Shown here piece after piece: positions 1 to 8,487 of a DNA stretch of 64,000 bases. Position 1 is the first letter of the stretch, and every line of letters starts with the position of its first letter. Below the pieces are notes generated by a model. It was not told the origin of the DNA and ran no database searches. It saw only the letters and a list, made by a program, of their open reading frames with translations. The stretch lies in NCBI RefSeq assembly GCF_030717955.1, contig NZ_JAUZVY010000007.1, positions 124,001 through 188,000 on the forward strand, given 5' to 3'. The position numbers and the translations under genes are program-made. Source of the DNA: Alkalimonas delamerensis. GTDB lineage: Bacteria > Pseudomonadota > Gammaproteobacteria > Enterobacterales > Alteromonadaceae.

Positions 1-698
1 TGGTGATGGTGATCGTGGCCCTGGCGGTGATTGCCATTTTACTGGCGGCCGTGGTACCGCAAATCACCGAGCAGTTCGAGTACATGGGGCAGCAGTTGCC
101 AGCCTTAACCCGTTTTATGATCAGTGCCAGCGATTGGGTGCGTGATTACGGAATTTGGGCCTTACTCGGGATATTATTGCTGGCGGTGCTGGTCGAACGA
201 TTATTGCGCCGGCCAGACATGCGTTTTCGCTACGATCGCTTTTTACTGCACAGTGCTGTGCTCGGCAAAGTGATCCGCAGCATCAATACCGCCCGTTTTG
301 CCCGGACCTTAAGTATTTTAAATGCCAGTTCCGTGCCCTTGCTTGAAGCCATGCGCATCAGTGGCGATGTGCTTGGCAACAGCTACATGAAACAGGCGGT
401 GGCGGATGCAACTTTGCGGGTGCGGGAAGGCAGTTCGCTGCGTAATGCACTGGAGCAAACCAAGTTGTTTCCGCCGATGATGCTGCACATGATCGCCAGC
501 GGCGAGAAAAGCGGTCAGTTGGACAGCATGCTGATCCGCACGGCGGATACGCTGGATCGGGAATTTGAAATGACCATGACGGTCACACTGGAAATTTTTA
601 AACCTGTGGTGGTGATCACCCTGGCGATTCTGGTGTTTTTGATTGTCTTGGCCATTTTGCTGCCAATTTTAGAACTTAATCATATGGTAGGTGGGTAA
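1..698 (+). CDS. gspF: Type II secretion inner-membrane platform protein GspF (5'-truncated)
   Basis: The reading frame is open from the left edge, so this is the C-terminal part (about 231 residues) of a protein that is normally about 400 long. GspF is the polytopic inner-membrane platform protein that couples the GspE ATPase to pseudopilus assembly. Visible here are a membrane segment at the start, a second one after the first cytoplasmic half, the second T2SSF repeat (LNASSVPLLEAMRISGDV and a conserved IASGEKSGQL stretch), and a C-terminal hydrophobic segment rich in V, L and I. It is followed at once by gspG, the standard gsp order. Confidence 0.96.
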   Translation, partial: VMVIVALAVIAILLAAVVPQITEQFEYMGQQLPALTRFMISASDWVRDYGIWALLGILLLAVLVERLLRRPDMRFRYDRFLLHSAVLGKVIRSINTARFARTLSILNASSVPLLEAMRISGDVLGNSYMKQAVADATLRVREGSSLRNALEQTKLFPPMMLHMIASGEKSGQLDSMLIRTADTLDREFEMTMTVTLEIFKPVVVITLAILVFLIVLAILLPILELNHMVGG

Positions 699-699
699 C

Positions 700-1119
700 A
701 TGAACAAACAACGTGGCTTTAGCTTATTGGAACTGATGGTGGTGATTGTCATTTTGGGCATCATCGCCAGTTTGGTGGTGCCCAATGTGATGGGTAACAA
801 AGAAGAGGCCGATCGGCAAAAAGCGGTGGTCGATATTCAGCAGCTGGAAAACGCATTGGATATGTACCGGCTTCGTAATGGTTTTTACCCGACCACAGAG
901 CAAGGTTTGCGTGCTTTGGTCGAACCCGCCACTATGGAACCGGTGCCGCGTTCCTTCCCGGAAGGTGGCTTTATCCGTCGCTTGCCGCGCGATCCCTGGG
1001 GGCAAGACTATCAACTGGTTAGCCCGGGACAGTATGGACGAATTGATGTCTTTAGCATGGGGCCGGATGGCATTCCAGGCACCGATGACGACATCGGCAA
1101 CTGGGACATCGACAACTAA
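700..1119 (+). CDS. gspG: Major pseudopilin GspG
   Basis: This 139-residue protein is the main subunit of the type II secretion pseudopilus. A short basic leader ends in the prepilin peptidase site RG|FSLLE, followed by the hydrophobic N-terminal helix with Glu at +5. The C-terminus carries the Asp-rich calcium-binding loop (PDGIPGTDDDIGNWDI) typical of GspG. The ATG at 700 is chosen because its leader length fits. An in-frame GTG at 691 lies inside the end of gspF and would only lengthen the leader. The gene begins one base after the gspF stop. Confidence 0.97.
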   Translation: MNKQRGFSLLELMVVIVILGIIASLVVPNVMGNKEEADRQKAVVDIQQLENALDMYRLRNGFYPTTEQGLRALVEPATMEPVPRSFPEGGFIRRLPRDPWGQDYQLVSPGQYGRIDVFSMGPDGIPGTDDDIGNWDIDN

Positions 1120-1133
1120 AGGCATTGGCTCCG

Positions 1134-1724
1134 ATGCATGCATCCCGGCGATCCGAGGCAGGCTTTACCCTGCTGGAAATCATGCTAGTGATGGCACTGC
1201 TTGCGGTGGTGGTGGCCGTTGTGCTGGTGAATTACTCCGGCGATAGCCGGGATGATAAGCTGAAACAAGAAGCCTACCGTTTTCAGCAACTGTTTCATTA
1301 CGCTGCCGAAACCGCCTTGATGCGTCAACAAGAGTGGGGCGTGTTGGTAAAGCCCGATGGTTACAAGTTTTTGGTTTATCTGCCGGACAAAGATCTGTGG
1401 CAGCCGGTGGAAACGCCGGCGTCTTTGGCCTGGCATCAACTGCCTGAGCAGCAGCAACTGCAACTGGAATTGGAAGGTTTGCCCTGGCAGCAAGACAGCT
1501 TGCTCGGGGCTTTGAATGCCCAGCGGGAGCGGTTGGAACATCTGCAGACAGATGACGAAGAAGAAGCGGTATTGCCGCATATTTTTATCCTGTCCTCCGG
1601 TGAAATTACCCCTTTTGAGTTGCTGTTTCAGGATGAAAGTCAGCGTCCTTTTTGGTACCTGCAGCTGCGGGGGGAGTTTAGCATTCCGCTGCTGCGGACA
1701 GAGCTGCTGGACAGGGCACCATGA
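1134..1724 (+). CDS. gspH: Minor pseudopilin GspH
   Basis: This 196-residue minor pseudopilin has the prepilin cleavage motif AG|FTLLE near residue 12 and a long hydrophobic helix (MLVMALLAVVVAVVLV). It belongs to the tip-associated set GspH/I/J/K. The ATG at 1134 is preferred over an in-frame TTG at 1125. The mid-region is rich in Gln, Glu and Leu and ends in an acidic loop (TDDEEEA). Its stop overlaps the gspI start (ATGA-type junction), which points to translational coupling in the gsp operon. Confidence 0.92.
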   Translation: MHASRRSEAGFTLLEIMLVMALLAVVVAVVLVNYSGDSRDDKLKQEAYRFQQLFHYAAETALMRQQEWGVLVKPDGYKFLVYLPDKDLWQPVETPASLAWHQLPEQQQLQLELEGLPWQQDSLLGALNAQRERLEHLQTDDEEEAVLPHIFILSSGEITPFELLFQDESQRPFWYLQLRGEFSIPLLRTELLDRAP

Positions 1725-2092
1725 TGCGCCGGGGTTTTAGCCTGATCGAGGTGCTGTTTGCCTTGGCGATTTTTGCCACTGCTGGCTTGGCGGTGATGCG
1801 TACCGTGACCGAACACATCCGCGCTGTGGCCTGGCTGGAAGACATGACCTTTGCCAGCTATGTGGCCGCCAACCAACTGGTGTTGTTGCAGTTGGAAACC
1901 AGCTGGCCGCCGTCTGAACAAAGCCGTGGTGAAGTCGAGATGGCCAACCGGACCTGGCTCTGGCAGCAGCAGGTGAGCCAGGTGGCCGATGATGATCTGC
2001 GTCAGGTCGTTGTTAAAGTCAGTCTGACCGAGCAGCCTGAGGATGTGGTTTATCAGCTGACCACCTTTATTGGGCGGCCCCATGCGAATTAA
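1721..2092 (+). CDS. gspI: Minor pseudopilin GspI
   Basis: This 123-residue protein has a very short leader (MMRRG) and the prepilin motif RG|FSLIEVLFALAIF, then the conserved GspI body (AANQLVLLQLE). GspI forms the pseudopilus tip complex with J and K. Its start overlaps the gspH stop and its end overlaps gspJ by about 11 bases, so the genes are translated as a coupled unit. The second ATG at 1724 is an equally possible start one codon later. Confidence 0.95.
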   Translation: MMRRGFSLIEVLFALAIFATAGLAVMRTVTEHIRAVAWLEDMTFASYVAANQLVLLQLETSWPPSEQSRGEVEMANRTWLWQQQVSQVADDDLRQVVVKVSLTEQPEDVVYQLTTFIGRPHAN

Positions 2093-2735
2093 CCAGATAG
2101 CAGCAAGGGGGCGGGCCCGAAGCTTCGGCTTTACCTTTATCGAAATGCTGTTGGCGATGGCTATTTTTGCGATGGTGGGCATGGCGTCATTTGCAGTCCT
2201 CAATAGCGTCACTGAAGGCGACCGTTTATCGCAACAGGCGGCCGATCGTTTGCAAAAGGTGCAGTTTGCTTTGCTACTGCTGGAGCGAGACCTGATGCAG
2301 ATCAGCAGCCGGCATATCCGGGTGCAGGGCGAAGCGCCTCGCAAAGAGCGTTTGCTGGGTGGGCGCTTTTTGCTGGAAAGCGATGGTGATGCGCTCGCCT
2401 TTACTCAGCATGGTTGGCGCAATCCCGGTATGATCCTGCCGCGCAGTGAGTTGCAGGCAGTCGGTTACCGGCTGCAGGAGGAACAACTGCAGCGGCTGTA
2501 TACCCTGTATCCAGACGCCGTCACTGGGACCGAGCCCAGAGTGCAAACGCTGCTGGAGGATATCACCGAGCTGGAGTTTCACTTTCTGGTCGGCGAGCGC
2601 TGGGAAGAGCGTTGGGCCGATGCTTTGTGGCCAGCTGCGGTGCGGGTGCGGCTGGAGCACAGCGAACTGGGTGTGATTGAGCGGGTGTTCCTGCTGCCCG
2701 ATGCCAATGTGCAGCCAACGGAGACCAGCCGATGA
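2082..2735 (+). CDS. gspJ: Minor pseudopilin GspJ
   Basis: This 217-residue minor pseudopilin has a roughly 18-residue leader and a cleavage site FG|FTFIEMLLAMAIFAM, then the LLERDLMQ stretch typical of GspJ. It pairs with GspI and GspK at the pseudopilus tip. The ATG at 2082 is chosen over an upstream in-frame TTG at 2070 that lies further inside gspI. It overlaps gspI upstream and gspK downstream by a few bases. Confidence 0.94.
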   Translation: MRINQIAARGRARSFGFTFIEMLLAMAIFAMVGMASFAVLNSVTEGDRLSQQAADRLQKVQFALLLLERDLMQISSRHIRVQGEAPRKERLLGGRFLLESDGDALAFTQHGWRNPGMILPRSELQAVGYRLQEEQLQRLYTLYPDAVTGTEPRVQTLLEDITELEFHFLVGERWEERWADALWPAAVRVRLEHSELGVIERVFLLPDANVQPTETSR

Positions 2736-3724
2736 TGCGGTGGCAACGCCAGCAGGGTGTGGCCCTGGTGATGGTGCTGATGATTGTCGCCATCGTGGTG
2801 GTGATCGCTGTGTCGATGAGTGGTCGCTTGCAGCTTACCTTGCAACGCCAGCAGAACCTGCAACAACAGCAGCAAGCGCTCTGGTATGGGCTGGGCGCGG
2901 AAGCTTTTGCCCGCCAGGTGCTGCGTCGCTCCTTGCAAGGGCAGGAGACCAGCCATCTTGGCCAGGATTGGGCCCAGCAAGGGGCTCAGTTTCCGGTAGA
3001 TGATGGAACCATCAGTGGCGTGATCAGCGATTTGCGTAGCTGTTTTAATTTAAATGCCTTGTATCTGGCACCGCCGCCTGCTGGTCAGGCTCAGCCAGAA
3101 GCCAGTCTGGAGCAGCGCAGCTTTCAGCGTTTGCTGGAGTTGGTGGCCACCGAGCTGTCGATGCCTGCTGAGTTTTTAATGGCGCGCATCGCCGACTGGC
3201 TGGATGAAGACAGTTTGCTTCGTACCGCCGGCAGTGCCGAAGATGACGATTATGCAGCCTTGCCCTATCCGTATTATGCTGCCAATACCCTGATGGGGTC
3301 GGTCACCGAGTTGCGGGCTATTTACGAGGTGACGCCGGATGATTACCAGCTGTTGCAGCCTTATGTTTGCGTGATACCCGACGATCAGCAGTTGCGCATT
3401 AACGCCAACACCTTAACGGAAGAAACCGCGGTCTTGCTCAGTGCCATCGTGGCAGAACTGGATGTATCGGCTGCGATGGAAGTGATTGCCAGCAGGCCGG
3501 ACAATGGCTTTAGCAGCACGGACGAGTTTTGGGGCACAGGTCCGCTCGCCGGTATTGAAGTGGAGGCAGCCGTGAAAGAGCTGATCACGGTTCAATCCGA
3601 GTATTATCAACTGACCGCCCGCATTGGCTATCAGGAAAGCGGCTTGCGGTTGGAGTCCATTCTGAGGGTGCAGGATGGCGAACGGGTCACCGTGGTGGCC
3701 AGACGAATTGGAGGAGCAGGATGA
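2732..3724 (+). CDS. gspK: Pseudopilus tip protein GspK
   Basis: This 330-residue minor pseudopilin is much larger than the others, as expected of GspK. It has a short leader (MMRWQRQQG), cleavage before VALVMVLM, and unlike the others lacks Glu at +5. The large periplasmic part has the helical SAM-like repeats of the family (CFNLNAL, NANTLTEETAVLL). GspK caps the pseudopilus through the I-J-K complex. It overlaps gspL by four bases (ATGA). Confidence 0.95.
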   Translation: MMRWQRQQGVALVMVLMIVAIVVVIAVSMSGRLQLTLQRQQNLQQQQQALWYGLGAEAFARQVLRRSLQGQETSHLGQDWAQQGAQFPVDDGTISGVISDLRSCFNLNALYLAPPPAGQAQPEASLEQRSFQRLLELVATELSMPAEFLMARIADWLDEDSLLRTAGSAEDDDYAALPYPYYAANTLMGSVTELRAIYEVTPDDYQLLQPYVCVIPDDQQLRINANTLTEETAVLLSAIVAELDVSAAMEVIASRPDNGFSSTDEFWGTGPLAGIEVEAAVKELITVQSEYYQLTARIGYQESGLRLESILRVQDGERVTVVARRIGGAG

Positions 3725-4911
3725 GTGAACAATTGCTGATCCGTTTGGGCAGCAGGGCCGATCAGGCCATCAGCTGGCTGGTGTGGTCGTCGCAGACGCA
3801 GGAAGTGATTGCCTCGGGCGATTTGCCTACGGCGGCGGCCTTAACAGAGCTGGCCGAACGGCTGGGACCAAGGCCGGTGACGGCGTTGGTGCCGGCTGCC
3901 GATGTGGTGCTAAAAGAGGTCCCGTTGCCGGCCAAACCAAACCGGCAACTGCTGCAGGCTTTGCCCTACTTGCTGGAAGACGATGTCACCGAGGACATCG
4001 AGCAGCTATGGCTGGCGCTGGGTCAGGTGCGAAAAGAGCAAGAGCAGTATCTGCAGCAAGTGGCTTTGTGTAAAAAAGCGCAGCTGGAACAGTGGCTCAG
4101 CTGGCTGACCGAAGCCGGTTTCCAGCCGCGTCAGTTGGTGCCGGATGCCTTGCTGTTGCCGGCAGATGCTTTGCCTGCCACCATCGAGCTCAACGGCAGC
4201 TGGTTGCTGCGTCAGAGCGACTGGCAGGCCACCAGTGTCGAGCAAGCCTGGTGGCCGGACTATCTGGAACTGGCGGCCCTGCCTGAACTGACCAGTTTCA
4301 GCCCTTGGCCAGACGGCATTGCGCAACCCCATCAGCTGGCCGAGCCTGAGTTGCCGCTGGCACTGTTGGCGCGGCAAGCGCAGCAGCCTGGCATCAACCT
4401 GTTGCAAGGGGACTATGCGCCCAAGCGGGCAGTGAACAAAAGCTGGCAGTTGTGGCAACCAGCGGCGGTGGTGGCCTGCCTCTGCCTGACCGGCTATCTG
4501 ACATTAACCGCGGTGGAGGGCTGGCGCTATGGTCAACAAGCCAGAGCCTTGCATCAGCAGGCGGTACAAACCTATCAGACGGCTTTTCCCGGCGAGTCGG
4601 TGGTGAATCTGCGTGCTTTGGTGCAGCGCAAGCTGCAGCAGGCCGGTTTATCGCAGCAAGAACAGCACTTTTTGGGCTTGCTGCTGGATTTGCAAAACAA
4701 CCTGGCAACGGTCACCGATATGGAGCTGGACAATCTGCGCTTTGATGCCCGGCGCACGGAGCTGCGTTTTCAGGCCAAAGCGGAAGGCTTTCAGAGCTTC
4801 GAACGGTTGAAAAATCAGCTTGAGCAAGCGGGCTATCTGGTTGATCAAGGCGCTCTTAGCAACGATGGCAGCAAAGTGCAGGGCACCGTCAGTATGAGAA
4901 AAGCAGCATGA
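3721..4911 (+). CDS. gspL: Type II secretion assembly protein GspL
   Basis: This 396-residue bitopic inner-membrane protein has an actin-like cytoplasmic N-terminal domain (about residues 1-235) that binds GspE. A single membrane segment lies near residues 245-262 (AAVVACLCLTGYLTLTAV) and a periplasmic ferredoxin-like domain follows. The sequence shows the family phrase ALPYLLEDDVTEDIEQL near residue 80. It works with GspM, the next gene, to hold the ATPase at the platform. Gene order and overlap with gspK support the call. Confidence 0.95.
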   Translation: MSEQLLIRLGSRADQAISWLVWSSQTQEVIASGDLPTAAALTELAERLGPRPVTALVPAADVVLKEVPLPAKPNRQLLQALPYLLEDDVTEDIEQLWLALGQVRKEQEQYLQQVALCKKAQLEQWLSWLTEAGFQPRQLVPDALLLPADALPATIELNGSWLLRQSDWQATSVEQAWWPDYLELAALPELTSFSPWPDGIAQPHQLAEPELPLALLARQAQQPGINLLQGDYAPKRAVNKSWQLWQPAAVVACLCLTGYLTLTAVEGWRYGQQARALHQQAVQTYQTAFPGESVVNLRALVQRKLQQAGLSQQEQHFLGLLLDLQNNLATVTDMELDNLRFDARRTELRFQAKAEGFQSFERLKNQLEQAGYLVDQGALSNDGSKVQGTVSMRKAA

Positions 4912-4921
4912 GGAAGCCAGC

Positions 4922-5404
4922 ATGAAACAGCAACTGCAACAACAAGTTCAGCAGTGGTGGGGCGGCCTGCAGCCACGTGAGCAGTCCCTGGTACTGCTGT
5001 GCGCCATTGCCATTGGGGTTTTCCTGTTTTACTACCTGATCTGGCAGCCGGTGCATCAAAGCAAGGCCCGCAATCAGCAGGCATTGATGCAGGCGGAGCA
5101 GCAACTGGACTGGTTGCACTCGGTCCTGCCACAATTGCAACAGGCCGGTACCGGCGTTGAGCGCAGCTCCGGCAGCTTGTCGCAGGTGCTGACCACCAGC
5201 GCCCGTCAGCATGGCATTCGGGTTAGCCGGATGCAGCCGCAAAATCAACAGATGCAACTGGTGCTGGACGATGTCGCCTTTGAGAGCCTGGTGCGTTGGT
5301 TGCACGCCTTGCACTACCAGCACGGTTTGCAACTGGTCAATCTGGATGTCAGCGCCGCCAGCCAGCCGGGTGTGGTGCAGGTCCGACGAATTTTGGTTGA
5401 ATAA
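4922..5404 (+). CDS. gspM: Type II secretion protein GspM
   Basis: This 160-residue protein has a short cytoplasmic N-terminus, one membrane helix at about residues 23-42 (LVLLCAIAIGVFLFYYLIW), and a periplasmic ferredoxin-like domain. The EQSLVLL sequence before the helix is characteristic. GspM stabilises GspL and connects the platform to the pseudopilus. It starts ten bases after gspL and is followed three bases later by gspN. Confidence 0.94.
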   Translation: MKQQLQQQVQQWWGGLQPREQSLVLLCAIAIGVFLFYYLIWQPVHQSKARNQQALMQAEQQLDWLHSVLPQLQQAGTGVERSSGSLSQVLTTSARQHGIRVSRMQPQNQQMQLVLDDVAFESLVRWLHALHYQHGLQLVNLDVSAASQPGVVQVRRILVE

Positions 5405-5407
5405 CGC

Positions 5408-6151
5408 ATGTCGATAAAAAAACTTTGTGCGCTTGGGTTTGCCAGTTATCTGCTTTGTTTGCTGGTGTTAACGCCAGCCAGCTGGTGGCTGAAGCTGGCC
5501 CCGCTTCCGCCCGAGCTGCGGTTAGGCCAGGTGCAGGGTACTTTATGGCAAGGCCAGGTGCAGGCCTTGTCCTATCAGCAGCTGGAGCTGCGACAGCTGC
5601 GCTGGCAGTTGAGCCCCTGGCGCTTGTTCACGGGGCAGCTGGTGGTGCAGCTGCAGGCCGGTGATCTGGCCGAGCAAGAGTTGGCTTACCTCAATGGTCA
5701 GCTGCGCTATGGGTTGGGTGGGGTGCAGCTCAGAGACAGCTTGCTGCGTTATCCGGTTGCCCAGATAGCGCCGATGCTGCAACTGCCACTGCCAGTTGGT
5801 GCCGATGGCACCCTGATGCTGGACATTGATGCTTACCAGCAGGGGGCTCCCTGGTGCAAAACACTGCAGGGACAGGCCAGCTGGCAACAGGCACGGTTGC
5901 AACCACCGACCGGCTGGATTGATTTGCAGCATATTTTTGCCAGCCTGGCCTGCGATAACGGCGAGCTGGTGTTGATCACCGATGGTCAGAACCCACTGGG
6001 GCTGGATGTCACCGCCCGGCTGCAGGCCGCAGGTCGTTTCTCGGTGGAGGGCACCTTAAAGCCCGATGCGTCGATGCCGGAAGAAGTACACCAGGCGATG
6101 CAATTTGTTGGCGCGCCCGATGCCGAAGGCCGCTTTCGGATCCGGTTTTAG
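5408..6151 (+). CDS. gspN: Type II secretion protein GspN
   Basis: This 247-residue accessory protein is found in only some type II systems. It has an N-terminal membrane anchor (about residues 8-28, LGFASYLLCLLVLTPASWWL) and the GspN phrases LRLGQVQGTLWQGQ and LRWQLSPWRLFTGQ, which resemble AsmA-like periplasmic proteins. It is the last gene of the gsp run in this window. No gspO (prepilin peptidase) follows, so that gene must lie elsewhere. Confidence 0.92.
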   Translation: MSIKKLCALGFASYLLCLLVLTPASWWLKLAPLPPELRLGQVQGTLWQGQVQALSYQQLELRQLRWQLSPWRLFTGQLVVQLQAGDLAEQELAYLNGQLRYGLGGVQLRDSLLRYPVAQIAPMLQLPLPVGADGTLMLDIDAYQQGAPWCKTLQGQASWQQARLQPPTGWIDLQHIFASLACDNGELVLITDGQNPLGLDVTARLQAAGRFSVEGTLKPDASMPEEVHQAMQFVGAPDAEGRFRIRF

Positions 6152-6167
6152 TATTTCAGCAATGAAT

Positions 6168-6213
6168 GCCCGCTATTAAGCGCAATCAGCAGCGAAATGA
6201 TGCGGGCTTTGCT
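6168..6213 (+). terminator. Possible terminator of the gsp operon
   Basis: GCCCGC at 6168-6173 pairs with GCGGGC at 6202-6207, followed by a short T-containing stretch. The loop is long and partly self-complementary and the T-tract is poor, so this is a weak call. It sits between gspN and the aminotransferase, where an operon end is expected. Confidence 0.3.
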
Positions 6214-6251
6214 AGGCTAGGGGTTTTCCGCTTTTGTTGCAGGAGACCCTG

Positions 6252-7382
6252 ATGATCCCAGCCCCAGAATTTGCTTCTTTTACCCCGCCGCGCCGTATCC
6301 TGATGGGGCCGGGCCCATCCGATGTCTATCCCGAGGTGTTGGCTGCCCAGGCCAGGCCAACGGTCGGCCATTTGGATCCGCTCTTTATTGGCATGATGGA
6401 TGAGCTGCGCAGCCTGCTGCAGTATGCCTTTCAAACCGAAAACCCGATGACGCTGGCCGTCTCCGCGCCAGGTTCGGCCGGCATGGAAACCTGTTTCGTC
6501 AATTTGCTGGAGCCGGGCGATACCGTGCTGGTGTGCCGTAACGGTGTGTTCGGTGAGCGCATGCGGCAAAATGTCGAGCGCTGCGGTGCCACCGCCATTG
6601 TGCTGGACTTTCCCTGGGGCGAGCCGGTCGACCCGGCGAAGGTCGAAGCCGCGCTGCAACAGCACCCAGAGGTGCACTTTCTGGCCTTTGTCCACGCCGA
6701 AACCTCCACTGGTGCGCTGTCGGATGCGCAGGCGCTTTGTGCTCTGGCGCAGCGCTTTGATTGCTTGTCCATTGTCGATGCGGTGACCTCTTTGGGTGGG
6801 GTGGAACTTCGGGTTGACGCCTGGGGCATCGATGCGATTTATTCCGGCAGCCAGAAGTGCTTGTCCTGTGTACCGGGCTTATCGCCAATCTCTTTCTCAC
6901 CTCGGGCGGTGGCGCGGATGCAAAACCGCACACGGCCAGTGCAAAGCTGGTTTTTGGATCAAAGTCTGGTGATGGGTTACTGGAGCGGCAGTGCCAAACG
7001 CAGTTACCACCATACCGCCCCGGTCAATGCGCTCTATGCTTTGCACGAAAGCTTGCGCCTGCTAGCCAGCGAAGGGTTGGAGCAAGCCTGGCAGCGCCAT
7101 GCAGCCTTGCATCAAGAACTCAAAGCTGGTCTGGAAGTCTTGGGTCTTAGCTTTGTGGTCGATGAAGCCCACCGTTTACCACAACTGAACACGGTCTGGA
7201 TCCCGGCCGGTGTCAATGACGCTGAAGTGCGCAGCCGCTTGTTGCAGGATTACAATCTGGAAATTGGTGCAGGCCTGGGTGATTTAGCGGGCAAAGCCTG
7301 GCGCATTGGTTTGATGGGCTATGGTGCCCGGCGGGAGAATATCGCGCTTTGTTTAAAAGCCTTGGCGGATGTGCTGAGGTAG
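6252..7382 (+). CDS. Alanine-glyoxylate / serine-pyruvate aminotransferase family protein
   Basis: This 376-residue PLP-dependent class V aminotransferase has MGPGPSDVYPEVL near the N-terminus, SAPGSAGMETC as the cofactor phosphate-binding region, the Asp of VDAVTSLGG, and the Schiff-base lysine in SGSQKCLS followed by the conserved GLSPISFS. The family transfers amino groups from alanine or serine to glyoxylate or pyruvate. The ATG at 6252 is chosen because AGGAG lies seven bases upstream; an in-frame TTG at 6234 has no such site. It appears monocistronic. Exact substrate preference cannot be read from the sequence. Confidence 0.92.
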   Translation: MIPAPEFASFTPPRRILMGPGPSDVYPEVLAAQARPTVGHLDPLFIGMMDELRSLLQYAFQTENPMTLAVSAPGSAGMETCFVNLLEPGDTVLVCRNGVFGERMRQNVERCGATAIVLDFPWGEPVDPAKVEAALQQHPEVHFLAFVHAETSTGALSDAQALCALAQRFDCLSIVDAVTSLGGVELRVDAWGIDAIYSGSQKCLSCVPGLSPISFSPRAVARMQNRTRPVQSWFLDQSLVMGYWSGSAKRSYHHTAPVNALYALHESLRLLASEGLEQAWQRHAALHQELKAGLEVLGLSFVVDEAHRLPQLNTVWIPAGVNDAEVRSRLLQDYNLEIGAGLGDLAGKAWRIGLMGYGARRENIALCLKALADVLR

Positions 7383-7425
7383 TTTTACAATCCAGGTATG
7401 TCTTGAATTTAGCCAGAGTGGAGCA

Positions 7426-8454
7426 ATGACGGCTCACTACCAGCCTCCTTTTCACATGAGTGCGGACATCGTCCAGTTGGTCGCTGATATTAGCGAGCAA
7501 CTTGGCCGGATGGCCGCTATTGCTGAGGGGGCGGATCAGGGGCTACGCCTGCGGCGGCTGCATCGGATCCGCACCATTCAAGGTTCGTTAGCCATTGAAG
7601 GCAACACTTTAAGTGAGGCGCAAATCACCGCTATTTTGGATGGTAAGCGGGTGTTGGCGCCAGCGAAGGATATTCGTGAGGCTCGCAATGCCATTCAAGC
7701 ATACGAGCAGTTTCCGACCTGGCAGCCGGCCAGTGAGCGCGACTTATTGCAAGCACACCGCACCTTGATGGCAGGGTTAATTGCTGATGCTGGCAGCTAT
7801 CGCAGCGGCAATGTCGGTGTGATGAATGCTGATGTGGTGGTGCATATGGCACCTCCTGCGAGCCGGGTGCCGCCGTTGATGGCTGATTTGCTCACCTGGC
7901 TGGCTACGACGAAACAACACCCATTGATTGCCAGCTCAGTTTTTCATTATGAGTTCGAGTTTATCCACCCTTTCTCTGACGGCAATGGCCGCATGGGCCG
8001 CTTGTGGCAAACCTTGATTTTAAGCCAGTGGCAGCCATTACTGGCGCAACTACCGATAGAGAGCATGGTGCATGCATATCAGGATGATTATTACCAGGCG
8101 CTTAATCTTAGTAACCAAAAATCAGAAGCTACGCCTTTTATTGAGTTTATGCTGAGTGTCATAGCGCAAACTATCCGTACTGAAGCAGAAGAGATGACCC
8201 CGCAAGCCACCCCGCAAGCTACCCCGCAAGTAGATGCTTTGCTCAAAGTGCTGGCAAACGCAACTAAGGCATTGAATCGACAAGAACTGCAGCAGTTATT
8301 AAACCTGAAAGATCGCGAGTCATTTCGCCAGCGCTATCTTCGACCGGCTTTGGCAGCTGGTCTGCTGGAAATGACCCGACCAGAGCAGCCCAATAGTCCC
8401 TTGCAGCAGTATCGTCTTAGCAAGCTAGGCCAGCAACAAGCGCGCAAGGGGTAA
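7426..8454 (+). CDS. Fic family protein (probable AMP-transferase)
   Basis: This 342-residue protein has the catalytic Fic motif HPFSDGNGRMGR at about residues 183-194, whose His is needed for transfer of AMP from ATP to a target hydroxyl. Near the N-terminus it has SLAIEGN, the class II inhibitory helix whose Glu blocks the ATP gamma-phosphate site. The C-terminal part looks like a winged-helix domain (LNRQELQQLLNLKDRESFRQRY), joined by a TPQA repeat linker. GGAG precedes the ATG. Proteins of this layout are usually self-regulated AMP-transferases; the target is unknown. No antitoxin gene is next to it. Confidence 0.93.
   Translation: MTAHYQPPFHMSADIVQLVADISEQLGRMAAIAEGADQGLRLRRLHRIRTIQGSLAIEGNTLSEAQITAILDGKRVLAPAKDIREARNAIQAYEQFPTWQPASERDLLQAHRTLMAGLIADAGSYRSGNVGVMNADVVVHMAPPASRVPPLMADLLTWLATTKQHPLIASSVFHYEFEFIHPFSDGNGRMGRLWQTLILSQWQPLLAQLPIESMVHAYQDDYYQALNLSNQKSEATPFIEFMLSVIAQTIRTEAEEMTPQATPQATPQVDALLKVLANATKALNRQELQQLLNLKDRESFRQRYLRPALAAGLLEMTRPEQPNSPLQQYRLSKLGQQQARKG
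8197..8232 (+). repeat. Three 12-bp tandem repeats inside the fic gene
   Basis: The unit ACCCCGCAAGCY occurs three times in a row (8197, 8209, 8221; the last unit ends in TA). Each unit encodes Thr-Pro-Gln-Ala, or Thr-Pro-Gln-Val in the last. The unit is in frame, so gain or loss of copies would only change the length of the linker between the Fic core and the C-terminal winged helix. Confidence 0.9.
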
Positions 8455-8487
8455 CTTGTGCGCTTGTGCTTCGCTATAGCAGGACGA

